Shown here in pieces: positions 1 to 7,171 of a stretch of DNA of 64,000 bases; position 1 is the first letter of the stretch; each line of letters begins with the position of its first letter. Location of the stretch: the NCBI GenBank assembly GCA_035310125.1, contig DATGEP010000096.1, positions 1 to 64,000 on the forward strand. The letters are read 5' to 3'. The stretch is from DATGEP01 sp035310125. Its GTDB lineage: Bacteria > Chloroflexota > Ktedonobacteria > Ktedonobacterales > JADMIN01. A program made the translations under genes and the position numbers. The notes beneath the pieces are model-generated. The model did not search any database, had not been told where the DNA came from, and worked only from the letters and a program-made list of their open reading frames with translations.

Positions 1-1244
1 GTGCGCAGCGCGATGGTCACCGCCTCCTCGGTGGGGAGGGCGAGCGTCTCGTCGAGGGAGTTGGTGTGGAGCGACTGGGTCCCGCCCAACACCGCCGCCA
101 GGGCCTGGAGCGCCACCCGCACCACGTTGTTCATGGGCTGCTGGGCGGTGAGGGAGACCCCGGCGGTCTGGCAGTGGGTGCGGAGCGTCCAGGAGCGGGG
201 GTTCTTCGCCTGGAAGCGGTCGCGCATCTGCTTGGCCCAGATGCGACGGGCAGCCCGGAGCTTGGCGATCTCCTCGAAGAAGTCGTTGTGGACGTCGAAG
301 AAGAAGCTGAGGCGTGGAGCGAACTCATCAATGGTCAGGCCGCGCTCGAGTGTCGCATCCACGTACGCGAGGCCATCGGCCAGGGTGAAGGCGAGCTCCT
401 GCACGGCGGTGGCGCCCGCCTCACGAATGTGGTAGCCGCTGATGCTGACCGTGTTCCATTTCGGCATATGACGTGTGCCGAACTCGATGGTATCCACGAC
501 CAGCCGCATCGAAGGCTCCGGCGCGAAGAGGAATTCTTTCTGCGCGATGTACTCCTTGAGGATATCATTTTGGAGTGTGCCGCCAAGCTTCTCCATTGGC
601 ACGCCCTGCTTCTCGGCCGCCGCGATGTACATGGCCCAGATAACTGGCGCCGGGCTGTTGATGGTCATCGAGGTGGTGACTTTGTCGAGCGGAATATCCT
701 TGAACAGCAGCTCCATGTCGGCGAGAGAGGAGACTGCCACGCCGCACTTGCCAAACTCACCCAGCGCCATCTCGTGATCGTGATCGTAGCCATAGAGTGT
801 GGCCATGTCGAAGGCAACAGAGAGGCCCATTTGTCCCTGAGTGAGCAGATACCGGAAGCGCTCGTTGGTCTCCTCCGCCGTGCCAAAGCCAGCGAACATG
901 CGCATGGTCCACGGTTTGGCACGATACATCGTCGGCTGCACGCCGCGGGTGTAGGGATACTCGCCAGGGAAGCCGAGGTCGCGGTCGTAGTCGAGGCTAC
1001 GGATGTCGTCAGGGGTGTAGAGCCGTTGGATGGGCATGCCAGACTGTGTTGTCGTAGTAGGTGGCTGCTCCGGCATGCGTTGCGTGGAGCGCGCGACGGC
1101 GTCCTCCTCCCAGGCGCGCTTTTCGGCGGCGATGTGATCTACGGTGCCCGCGTCGAAGAGGGGCAGAGTCATCTGCTCGGGGTGAGTGCCGCTGGATTGG
1201 GCGCTGCCATGCGCATCATTGGCTCGTGGCTTCTGTTCGAGCAT
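1..1244 (-). CDS. Acyl-CoA mutase large subunit (methylmalonyl/isobutyryl-CoA mutase family), 3' part cut by window edge
   Basis: The visible 414 codons are the N-terminal extension and most of the TIM-barrel substrate domain of a coenzyme B12-dependent acyl-CoA mutase, which rearranges a branched acyl-CoA into a straight-chain one. Conserved stretches include FAGFGTAEETNERF (from 117), GLSVAFDMATLYGYDHDH, SMTINSPAP, GTLQNDILKEYIAQKE (to about 237), SGYHIREAGATAVQELA and LGGTQSLHTNSLDE. The B12-binding domain would lie beyond the left edge or on a separate subunit. Phe117 and Gln235 sit where methylmalonyl-CoA mutases usually carry Tyr and Arg and resemble isobutyryl-CoA mutase, so the substrate is left open. 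ATG at 1244 follows a GGAGGATTC ribosome site. It lies 115 bp downstream of the thiolase on the same strand and is probably co-transcribed with it. Confidence 0.9.
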   Translation of the reverse strand, partial: MLEQKPRANDAHGSAQSSGTHPEQMTLPLFDAGTVDHIAAEKRAWEEDAVARSTQRMPEQPPTTTTQSGMPIQRLYTPDDIRSLDYDRDLGFPGEYPYTRGVQPTMYRAKPWTMRMFAGFGTAEETNERFRYLLTQGQMGLSVAFDMATLYGYDHDHEMALGEFGKCGVAVSSLADMELLFKDIPLDKVTTSMTINSPAPVIWAMYIAAAEKQGVPMEKLGGTLQNDILKEYIAQKEFLFAPEPSMRLVVDTIEFGTRHMPKWNTVSISGYHIREAGATAVQELAFTLADGLAYVDATLERGLTIDEFAPRLSFFFDVHNDFFEEIAKLRAARRIWAKQMRDRFQAKNPRSWTLRTHCQTAGVSLTAQQPMNNVVRVALQALAAVLGGTQSLHTNSLDETLALPTEEAVTIALR

Positions 1245-1284
1245 GGTGAATGAATCCTCCTCGTCAAAACGTCACACGCGAGCC

Positions 1285-1326
1285 ACTGCTGCGCAGTGTG
1301 CGAGGGGCGTCCGGTGGACGCCCCCA
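1285..1326. repeat. Hairpin plus family-3 palindromic repeat between thiolase and mutase
   Basis: A 6-bp stem hairpin (CACTGC/GCAGTG, 1285-1299) is followed by the near-perfect palindrome GGGGCGTCCGGTGGACGCCCC (within 1302-1326). The latter belongs to the same family as the copies at 7085, 57957 and 60009. It may attenuate transcription between the two genes, but no U-tract follows. Confidence 0.55.
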
Positions 1327-1359
1327 TAGATCGGTGGATCGAGGGTCCAGCGCGAACAG

Positions 1360-2550
1360 CTAGACTTCGATGGACATAGCGACGGCGCCGCCACCGCCCA
1401 GGCAGAGTGTGGCAAGGCCGCGCCCGCCGCCACGCCGCTTGAGCTCGTAGAGCAGCGTGGTAAGCACACGGGCGCCGCTGGCGCCGATGGGGTGGCCGAG
1501 CGCGACGGCGCCGCCGTTGGGGTTGACGCGGCCCCAGTCCCAATCCAGCTCTTTACCATTGGCAAGCACCTGCGCGGCGAAGGCTTCGTTGACCTCGATG
1601 ACGTCGAAGTCGCTCATCTTCATGCCGGTGCGGTCCAGCAGCTTGCGCACCGCACGCGGCGGGCAGGCGAAGATGTACTTCGGCTCGATGGCGGCGGCGG
1701 CGTATCCTGTAATGCGGGCCAGCACCGGCAGCCCCAGGTCGCGCGCCCTGGCTTCGCTGGCGACAACCGTGGCGGAAGCGCCGTCGTTTAGGCCGGGAGC
1801 ATTGCCGGCGGTGACGGTGCCGGACTCCTTGCGGAAGGCTGGAGTGAGCTTACTCAGCGCCTCGATGCTGGTGTCGGGCCGGATGGATTCGTCGCGGTCA
1901 ATAGTGACAGTGCCCTTCTTGGTTTTGATCTCGACGGGAACCATCTCATCCGTGAAGCGGCCCGCTTCGGTGGCAGCCTGGGCCTTCATGTGGCTCTGAT
2001 ACGCGAATTGGTCCTGCGCCTCACGGGAAATCTGGTATTTGTCGGCAACGATCTCGGCCTCAACGCCCATATGAACGCCCTCAAAGGAGCACCAGAGGCC
2101 GTCGTTCACCACGGAATCCACCATTTCGGCGTTGCCCATACGGTAGCCGGTGCGGGCCTTGGGCAGCAGGTACGGCGCGTTGCTCATGCTTTCCATGCCG
2201 CCAGCGATATAGAGGTCGCCATCGCCAGCCTTGATGGCCTGGGCGGCGAGCATAACGGCCTTGAGGCCGGAGCCGCAGACTTTATTGATCGTGACGGCGG
2301 GAATATCCGCTGGAATGCCCGCGTGGATCGCGGCCTGGCGAGCGGGCGCCTGCCCCTCACCGGCGGTGACGACATTGCCCATGATGACTTCGTCTAGCTG
2401 CTCGATGGGAAGATTGCCGGCACGCCTGACGGCCTCACGGATGGCGAGCGCGCCCAGCTCGGTGGCGGCGAGCGGCGCGAGCGCGCCCAGAAAGCGCCCG
2501 ATGGGGGTGCGTACGGCACTTACGATGACGGGATGCGGGTGTTCGGCCAT
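1360..2550 (-). CDS. Thiolase, acetyl-CoA C-acetyltransferase type
   Basis: A 396-residue thiolase of normal length. It condenses two acetyl-CoA to acetoacetyl-CoA, or cleaves 3-ketoacyl-CoA, in the cytoplasm. The full catalytic set is visible: nucleophile Cys92 in INKVCGSGLKAV, the GGMESMSNAPYLL loop, His353 in NGGAVALGHPIGASGAR, and Cys383 in CLGGGGAVAMSIEV near the C-terminus. A TTGACC/TATAAT promoter lies about 100 bp upstream. The acyl-CoA mutase follows on the same strand, which suggests a shared role in short-chain acyl-CoA metabolism. Whether it is biosynthetic or degradative cannot be told from sequence alone. Confidence 0.95.
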   Translation of the reverse strand: MAEHPHPVIVSAVRTPIGRFLGALAPLAATELGALAIREAVRRAGNLPIEQLDEVIMGNVVTAGEGQAPARQAAIHAGIPADIPAVTINKVCGSGLKAVMLAAQAIKAGDGDLYIAGGMESMSNAPYLLPKARTGYRMGNAEMVDSVVNDGLWCSFEGVHMGVEAEIVADKYQISREAQDQFAYQSHMKAQAATEAGRFTDEMVPVEIKTKKGTVTIDRDESIRPDTSIEALSKLTPAFRKESGTVTAGNAPGLNDGASATVVASEARARDLGLPVLARITGYAAAAIEPKYIFACPPRAVRKLLDRTGMKMSDFDVIEVNEAFAAQVLANGKELDWDWGRVNPNGGAVALGHPIGASGARVLTTLLYELKRRGGGRGLATLCLGGGGAVAMSIEV

Positions 2551-2648
2551 CTCCGGCTCCTTTGCATATGTGGCCAGGCGCGCCCCAGTGCGCGCCGGAA
2601 TGTGTACCCGAATTGAAGAGTGCTTCAGGATGCGGGCCAGTTATACGC

Positions 2649-2678
2649 ATTATAGGCTCTGAGCGGAGAGGGGGTCAA
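2649..2678 (-). promoter_or_regulatory. Sigma70-type promoter of the thiolase/mutase operon
   Basis: Read on the minus strand, TTGACC (2678-2673) and a perfect TATAAT (2654-2649) are separated by 18 bp. This predicts a start near 2640 and a leader of about 90 nt before the thiolase ATG at 2550. Confidence 0.6.
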
Positions 2679-2751
2679 ACGAGCGCGGGGTGCGCCTCGG
2701 GAGACACGACTTTGTTGGGAGGTTACACCGCGATATGTATGTTTAAGAGTT

Positions 2752-2764
2752 CTACGTCACGTAG
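2752..2764. promoter_or_regulatory. Short perfect palindrome upstream of the DUF6391 gene
   Basis: CTACGTCACGTAG is a 6+6 bp perfect inverted repeat about 90 bp before the 2855 start, in an otherwise gene-free 300-bp stretch (2551-2854). It could be an operator. No regulator or clear promoter links to it. Confidence 0.25.
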
Positions 2765-2854
2765 TGTGAAATGCATCGTGTGAGGTGCGATAATGGATGC
2801 TGTGGACGCTGGCGGCGGCTGGTACCAGGTCGCTGATGATATAGAAACGAGCAT

Positions 2855-3397
2855 ATGGCGATGAGTCCGTTCGAGCAGGTAATACAACAGATGACGCTGG
2901 GCGGGGCGGTCCGCGAGAATCACGCGCTGGAGCACGCGACGATTGTGCTGCTGAACAAGCGTTTTCCAGAGGCGCGCCTTTCAGGTGTTTCGTTCGCATC
3001 GGGCTTCTTTGTGTTCGGCGATCTGCCCACCGAGGAAATTCGTCCGGCGGCGGATTCGGCGCTGGCACGGCTGCGCGGCGGTGAGCCGGAGATGGCGATT
3101 CACGAGCGATGCGGAACCAATCTCGCGGTGGCGGGCATGTTGACAGGACTGTCGGCGATGACAGTGGCGAAGATGCGCAAGCCTTATAACACCTTCAATA
3201 ACGTCATTCTGGCTTCGACGGTGTCGCTGGTGCTGGCGCGGCCTCTCGGTCTGCTGGTACAGCGGTATGTGACGACGCGGACGCCAGGGGCGACGATGCG
3301 CATCAAAGGCGTGAAGCGCATGATGCTGCTGGGAAGTCCGGCGCACTTCGTCTCTACGGATAATCCTGGTGCGCGTCTACTGGCGGTGGCATCCTAG
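2855..3397 (+). CDS. DUF6391-like protein
   Basis: A 180-residue protein of unknown function. The N-terminus carries RENHALEHATI (residues 20-30), with two histidines and two acidic residues in a helix, which recalls the DUF6391 family of cyanobacteria and Chloroflexota. A Gly-rich moderately hydrophobic segment (about 88-105) and a more hydrophobic one (about 115-135) may be membrane helices. It stands alone, with thiolase upstream on the opposite strand and a response regulator converging downstream. A second ATG at 2861 is possible. The HxxxH-like cluster could bind metal, but that is speculative. Confidence 0.6.
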   Translation: MAMSPFEQVIQQMTLGGAVRENHALEHATIVLLNKRFPEARLSGVSFASGFFVFGDLPTEEIRPAADSALARLRGGEPEMAIHERCGTNLAVAGMLTGLSAMTVAKMRKPYNTFNNVILASTVSLVLARPLGLLVQRYVTTRTPGATMRIKGVKRMMLLGSPAHFVSTDNPGARLLAVAS

Positions 3398-3485
3398 AGC
3401 GGCCGGCGGTTAATGCCGCGCCTGGATGGCCTTCAGCTACGAAGCCCGCCTGCGGAGACTGCGACGAGTGTCCGCGCCATACGGA

Positions 3486-4133
3486 TCAGCTTTTGCCGAC
3501 GCCGTGACGGGTCGCGATGGCGACGGCTTCGGTGCGGTTGCCAGCGCCCAGCTTCATAAGGATGGAGCTGACATGGAATTTGACGGTGCGCTCGGTGACG
3601 ATCAGCTCCATGGCAATTTCTTTGTTTTGCAGGCCGCGCATCAGCAGACGCAGGACTTCCAGCTCGCGGCTGGTGAGCGCCGTGATACCAGGCGGTCCCG
3701 CGTGATCCTCGCTTACTTGACGTAACAAGCGTGACGCGATGATCGGCTGGAGTAGCGAATTGCCGGCGTGGACGACGCGCACGGCTTCAAAGATCTCGTC
3801 GCGTGGCACGCCTTTCAGTAGATACCCTTGCGCGCCCGCACGGACGGCGGCCAGGATGCGGTCGTCCGTATCGAAGGCGGTGAAGACGATCACCCGCGTG
3901 CTGGCGTTCAGCTCATGCAGGCGCTGGAGCACAGCCACGCCATCCTTTCCGGGCATCTCCAGATCGAGCAAGAGGACATCCGGGTGCAGATCGGCGACTT
4001 TGTGCACGGTTTCGTCGCCGTCGCCGGTATCGCCGACCACGTCAAAATCTGGCTGAGTGCTGAGGATGGCGATGAGACCATCACGCACCACCGGATGGTC
4101 GTCGGCTACGAGGATGCGTATTGATGTCGTCAT
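3486..4133 (-). CDS. NarL/LuxR-family response regulator
   Basis: A 215-residue two-domain regulator. The receiver domain (1-120) has acidic residues Asp11-Asp12, phospho-acceptor Asp57 in DVLLLDLEMPG, Thr85 in VIVFTAF and Lys107 in GYLLKG. The LuxR-type helix-turn-helix (about 150-205) contains LTSRELEVLRLL and NKEIAMELIVTERTVKFHVSSIL. It overlaps the upstream histidine kinase by 4 bp (ATGA), so the two are translationally coupled and very probably cognate. No target promoter is evident nearby. Confidence 0.95.
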   Translation of the reverse strand: MTTSIRILVADDHPVVRDGLIAILSTQPDFDVVGDTGDGDETVHKVADLHPDVLLLDLEMPGKDGVAVLQRLHELNASTRVIVFTAFDTDDRILAAVRAGAQGYLLKGVPRDEIFEAVRVVHAGNSLLQPIIASRLLRQVSEDHAGPPGITALTSRELEVLRLLMRGLQNKEIAMELIVTERTVKFHVSSILMKLGAGNRTEAVAIATRHGVGKS

Positions 4134-5377
4134 AGGCTATCATCCAGTGGAATATCAACCACGATGCGCGTGCCCTCATCCGGTCCGCTTTCCAGACGAA
4201 GCTCACCGCCGAGCAGGCGCGCGCGCTCGTTCATACCGACGAGTCCGTAGTGGCCGAGCGGACCGTGAGGCGAATCGCAGCGGTCGGTCTCGAATCCCTG
4301 CCCATCATCCTCGACGAGAAGACGGATATGTTGGGGCACAGTTTCCAGTCGCAACAAAATGTGTTTGGCGGCAGCATGGCGTAGGGCGTTGGTAAGCGCC
4401 TCCTGCGCGATGCGGTAGATGCCGTTTTCAATACGTACGGACAAAGGGCGCGATTCTCCGGCGATGTCGCAGCGAATCTTCGGCGCGCTGGGGTGGTTGC
4501 GGTCTGACGCCAGGGCTGTCAGCGCCTCGGCAAGCGTCTTGCCTTCGAGGGGTGCGGCGCGTAAGTCTTGCACCGAGCGGCGCGTCTCTTCGAGATTGGC
4601 GCGCGTGAGGCGGAGCGCCTTGCGGACGGCGGCCTGGATGCGTTTGCGCTCGGCGTCGGAATCCAGCAGGGCATCGGCGGACTCGAGCTGGAGGGCAACG
4701 GCGGTGAGTCCTTGGGCAAGCGTATCATGCAGCTCACGGGCGAGGCGGCTGCGCTCTTCGACGGCGCCAACTCGGGCGCTGCGAGCGAAGAGACGCGCCC
4801 GTTCGACGGCCATGCTGACGAGGTCGCCGATCGTGTTGAGTAGGCGCAGATCTTCGGCGGACGGCTCGCGCCAGTCGGGACTGGCGACATTCAGCACTCC
4901 GAGCTTCTTGCCGCGCGCATACAGGGGAATACAGGCGTGGTAGCGCAGCCCATCGGTGCCATCCACGAGACCATCGAGGCGGCTACAGCGCACGACATTC
5001 ACATTGGCGGCGCCGGCCATGTCGCCTTTGCGGTAGGTATCCAGGCAGTAGCAGCGGCCAGACATGCGCCGGGGATTTTTGGTGAGTGCGGGCGGGAGGT
5101 TCTGCGCGGCGCCGAGATAGGATTCGCCGGTTTCTTCGTCGAGCAGCCAGATCCAGCCGGTGTGGAGGCCGAGCAGCTCCGCCACCCGCGCGAGCGCCGT
5201 CCGCAATGCCTCGTCCACCTCAAAGGATTTGTTGAGCGCCTGGGCGATGCTGTTGAGGATGGAAAGCTCGCGGTTGCGCTGCTGGAGCGCGTCGCTGTCG
5301 GTGCGTGCAATGTCGGAGCCAGCCAATTGGAAACCTCGATGCTGCAATGGCGGAGTGAGCGGAAGCGTGCCTATCAC
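4130..5377 (-). CDS. GAF-domain sensor histidine kinase (NarX/DegS class)
   Basis: A 415-residue kinase without membrane helices, so probably cytoplasmic. A GAF sensory domain covers about 50-195. The HisKA_3 dimerisation helix carries the phospho-acceptor His217 in RLARELHDTLAQG. The HATPase domain has NALRHAAAKH, DDGQGFE and GLVGMNERARLLGG. The GAF domain holds a cysteine cluster (Cys109, Cys111, Cys131 in GRCYCLDT and VVRCSRL), which suggests a redox or metal input. It overlaps the response regulator by 4 bp and is probably its partner. The N-terminal 25 residues are low-complexity and a later start is possible. Confidence 0.92.
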   Translation of the reverse strand: MIGTLPLTPPLQHRGFQLAGSDIARTDSDALQQRNRELSILNSIAQALNKSFEVDEALRTALARVAELLGLHTGWIWLLDEETGESYLGAAQNLPPALTKNPRRMSGRCYCLDTYRKGDMAGAANVNVVRCSRLDGLVDGTDGLRYHACIPLYARGKKLGVLNVASPDWREPSAEDLRLLNTIGDLVSMAVERARLFARSARVGAVEERSRLARELHDTLAQGLTAVALQLESADALLDSDAERKRIQAAVRKALRLTRANLEETRRSVQDLRAAPLEGKTLAEALTALASDRNHPSAPKIRCDIAGESRPLSVRIENGIYRIAQEALTNALRHAAAKHILLRLETVPQHIRLLVEDDGQGFETDRCDSPHGPLGHYGLVGMNERARLLGGELRLESGPDEGTRIVVDIPLDDSL

Positions 5378-5431
5378 CCATTATATCCCGCGCGGGCGGG
5401 CATTGGCGCTGGACGAAAGGCCAGAGAAGGA

Positions 5432-5470
5432 GACCTCACCCCCAGCCCCTCTCCCACGGGGAGAGGGGAG
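5432..5470. repeat. Family-1 palindromic repeat (CTCACCCCCAGCCCC... type)
   Basis: CCCCTCTCCC-ACG-GGGAGAGGGG is a perfect 10-bp stem with a 3-nt loop, preceded by GACCTCACCCCCAG. Related copies in either orientation lie at 7873-7983, 29911-29955 and, in a diverged form, 6340 and 23800. This copy is intergenic, in the 318-bp gap upstream of the kinase, where no gene is seen. Confidence 0.75.
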
Positions 5471-5695
5471 CCAGAGGCGGGCCGAAGCGATGAATGGCGA
5501 ACGTTGCGCACGCTGCAACGGGTACGGGCCGACGAGATGCCTGTGGTACACGGTGGGCCAGCGGTACGGCGGTTAGGGGTAGTGTAGTCTATGGCGGGGG
5601 AGCAGCGATACGATCAGAAACGGACAAATACGGTCAGGTGCGGACATGAGTTTGCAAAGCGCCGAGGGGTATCTAAACTGCGATGAAACGTCAAT

Positions 5696-6034
5696 TCAAA
5701 TCAGCTCAAGGATGCCAGCGGTTGAGTCTGTGGAAAATGCCGTAATCTGCGCATGCGCGCGGCGAAGGGTCTGTTCGATATCAGTGGTGGTGCAGTTGCC
5801 CAACCGTAACCAGAGGACCTTGGGCGGGAAGCCGCGCAGCACGATCATATCGCTGAAGTCCGAATCCTTGGTGATGATGATGGAGCCGCTCGTTCGTGCA
5901 TAGTCCCAGACGGCGGAGTCGGAGGCCCGATCCAACCCAACCAGCGAGACATGCGTGGTGTCTGGGTACAGGTCGGCAAGACGTGCCACCAGACGGGGTG
6001 AGAGGTTCTGGTCGAAGAGCATCTTCATGCTCAT
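5696..6034 (-). CDS. DUF5615 PIN-like protein (putative toxin)
   Basis: A 112-residue protein matching the DUF5615 PIN-like family. It shows FDQNLSPRLVARLADLYP at the N-terminus (Asp8), HVSLVGLDRASDSAVWDYA in the middle and IIITKDSDFSDM (Asp57, Asp59), giving the clustered acidic residues of a PIN-type RNase fold. It overlaps the upstream DUF433 gene by 4 bp (ATGA). In many genomes DUF433/DUF5615 pairs form VapBC-like toxin-antitoxin modules. RNase activity is inferred from family, not shown. Confidence 0.85.
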   Translation of the reverse strand: MSMKMLFDQNLSPRLVARLADLYPDTTHVSLVGLDRASDSAVWDYARTSGSIIITKDSDFSDMIVLRGFPPKVLWLRLGNCTTTDIEQTLRRAHAQITAFSTDSTAGILELI

Positions 6035-6261
6035 GCGTGGGCGACCTGGACCTGGCGCTCGCGGTCGGCGGCATAGCTGAGGCAGGCTTCAATGTCTTCC
6101 TCGGTCAGATAGGGGAAGTCTTCAAGAATTTCCTTATGAGACATGCCGGCGGCGATATAGGAGAGGACATCATAGACGGTGATGCGCAGGCCGCGAATGG
6201 TGGGCTTGCCGCTGCGTACACCGGGCATGAGGGTGATGATGTCCTGATAGGGGGTAGCCAT
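6031..6261 (-). CDS. DUF433 protein (putative antitoxin)
   Basis: A 76-residue small DNA-binding-type protein with the DUF433 hallmarks PGVRSGKPTIRGLRITVYDVL and YIAAGMSHKEILEDFPYLTEEDIEACLSYA, a full-length member. It precedes and overlaps the DUF5615 gene, the usual antitoxin-first order. It would be expected to neutralise the toxin and repress the pair. The region upstream (6262-6506) has no gene, only a diverged family-1 repeat. Confidence 0.85.
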   Translation of the reverse strand: MATPYQDIITLMPGVRSGKPTIRGLRITVYDVLSYIAAGMSHKEILEDFPYLTEEDIEACLSYAADRERQVQVAHA

Positions 6262-6339
6262 ACCGCACCTTCTTCCAGTCAGTTCTGTTTGGCTTCAGCC
6301 AGTTTTGTTTGAGCGCGCGAAACAAGGGTATTGTATCAC

Positions 6340-6371
6340 GGGACCTTACCTCCGGCCCCACCGCTGCGCTC
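6340..6371. repeat. Diverged family-1 repeat plus CCACCGCTGCGCTC element
   Basis: GGGACCTTACCTCCGGCCCC here is nearly the reverse complement of the element inside the methyltransferase gene (23827-23846). The adjoining CCACCGCTGCGCTC recurs within the CDF gene around 15618-15632. It sits in the gap upstream of the DUF433 gene. Confidence 0.45.
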
Positions 6372-6506
6372 TCGGCCCGCTCCGCTCCTAATACCGTCGC
6401 TACCTTTGGCGGGGACCGCACCCGGCAAAGGCAAGGCCGAAGGAGGCGGAGCGGAGACGATTAGTGTTGGCCGAGTTGGGGCAGATTCTCAATATAACGC
6501 ACGAGG

Positions 6507-6701
6507 TCAGAGAGAGAAGCGGCGTCGGTCCTGGTTGGCCCACCAGGCGATGTCACTGCGATTGAGCGAGGTATCGTTCACGAGGAAGAGATAGCGCCAG
6601 GTGGCGCGGGTGGCGAGAGTAAGCTGCTCGACATAGCGCTCGGCACGGGCTTGCTTGGCGCGGTCGCGCTCACGGATGGAGCCTTTGGTTTCGACCACCC
6701 A
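6507..6701 (-). pseudogene. C-terminal remnant of a restriction/helicase-type nuclease
   Basis: The reading frame begins abruptly at WVVETKGSIRERDRAKQARA and continues to a stop after WANQDRRRFSL. The ETK motif followed by a charged helix resembles the C-terminal endonuclease segment of type III restriction or DEAD-box helicase proteins. No helicase part precedes it; instead the sequence runs directly into a DUF1016 remnant in another frame. It is read as a decayed fragment. The family assignment is tentative. Confidence 0.5.
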
Positions 6702-6708
6702 GCGTCGT

Positions 6709-6960
6709 GTTGTGGTACCACGTAATCTGTGCAAGCGCCACCCGCACACATGCTTCGCCTGGAAAGGCAGCGGCGAAAGCACGAATATACGTGAGATCGC
6801 GTGGCGAGAAGCCTGTCATCTCGGGGAATGCGGCGTGCGGGTCCGCGCCAGCCGGTCAATGACCCGCGCGCCCCAGCCATCGCTCTCCTGGCGCTGGAAA
6901 ATCGTGCGGCCGGTCCACCAATGGAGCACCTCAGCACCAATCACCCCTTCCGCCCAAAAC
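6709..6960 (-). pseudogene. Frameshifted remnant of a DUF1016 (YhcG-type PDDEXK) nuclease
   Basis: One minus-strand frame reads LHWWTGRTIFQRQESDGWGARVIDRLA and then a stop. The next frame continues with FPEMTGFSPRDLTYIRAFAAA and ends with LAQITWYHN. Joined, these match the N-terminal domain of DUF1016 proteins, with a single frameshift near 6830. The C-terminal nuclease domain is missing and the sequence continues into a restriction-enzyme-like fragment. DUF1016 proteins are often linked with restriction and defence islands, so this is probably a collapsed defence locus. Confidence 0.6.
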
Positions 6961-7084
6961 TCGTGGCCGCTCCTGAACGTTCCTGACCGTTCCTGACCGT
7001 ATCGCCGCCCCCCGCCATATCCTACACTGCTCCCAGGGGCTGTATTGTCCCGCCGGCATCTCTCCGGCTCGTGCATTGCCAGGT

Positions 7085-7110
7085 GTAGGGGCGCACGCGG
7101 TGCGCCCCTT
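7085..7110. repeat. Family-3 palindromic repeat (GTAGGGGCGCACGCGG type)
   Basis: GTAGGGGCGCACGCGGTGCGCCCCTT folds into a near-perfect stem. The core GGGCGCACGCGGTGCGCCCC is identical to the copy inside miaB at 60009-60032. It is intergenic, 60 bp before the HTH gene. Confidence 0.75.
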
Positions 7111-7171
7111 CTCGCCCGTCCCATACGCTGGCCATGTATGACCGCGACACACCCGAAAGGAGCCACCCGCC

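Noticed and set aside
66..1253. Long plus-strand frame opposite the acyl-CoA mutase
   Set aside because: It is the antisense shadow of a highly conserved gene and has no recognisable motifs.
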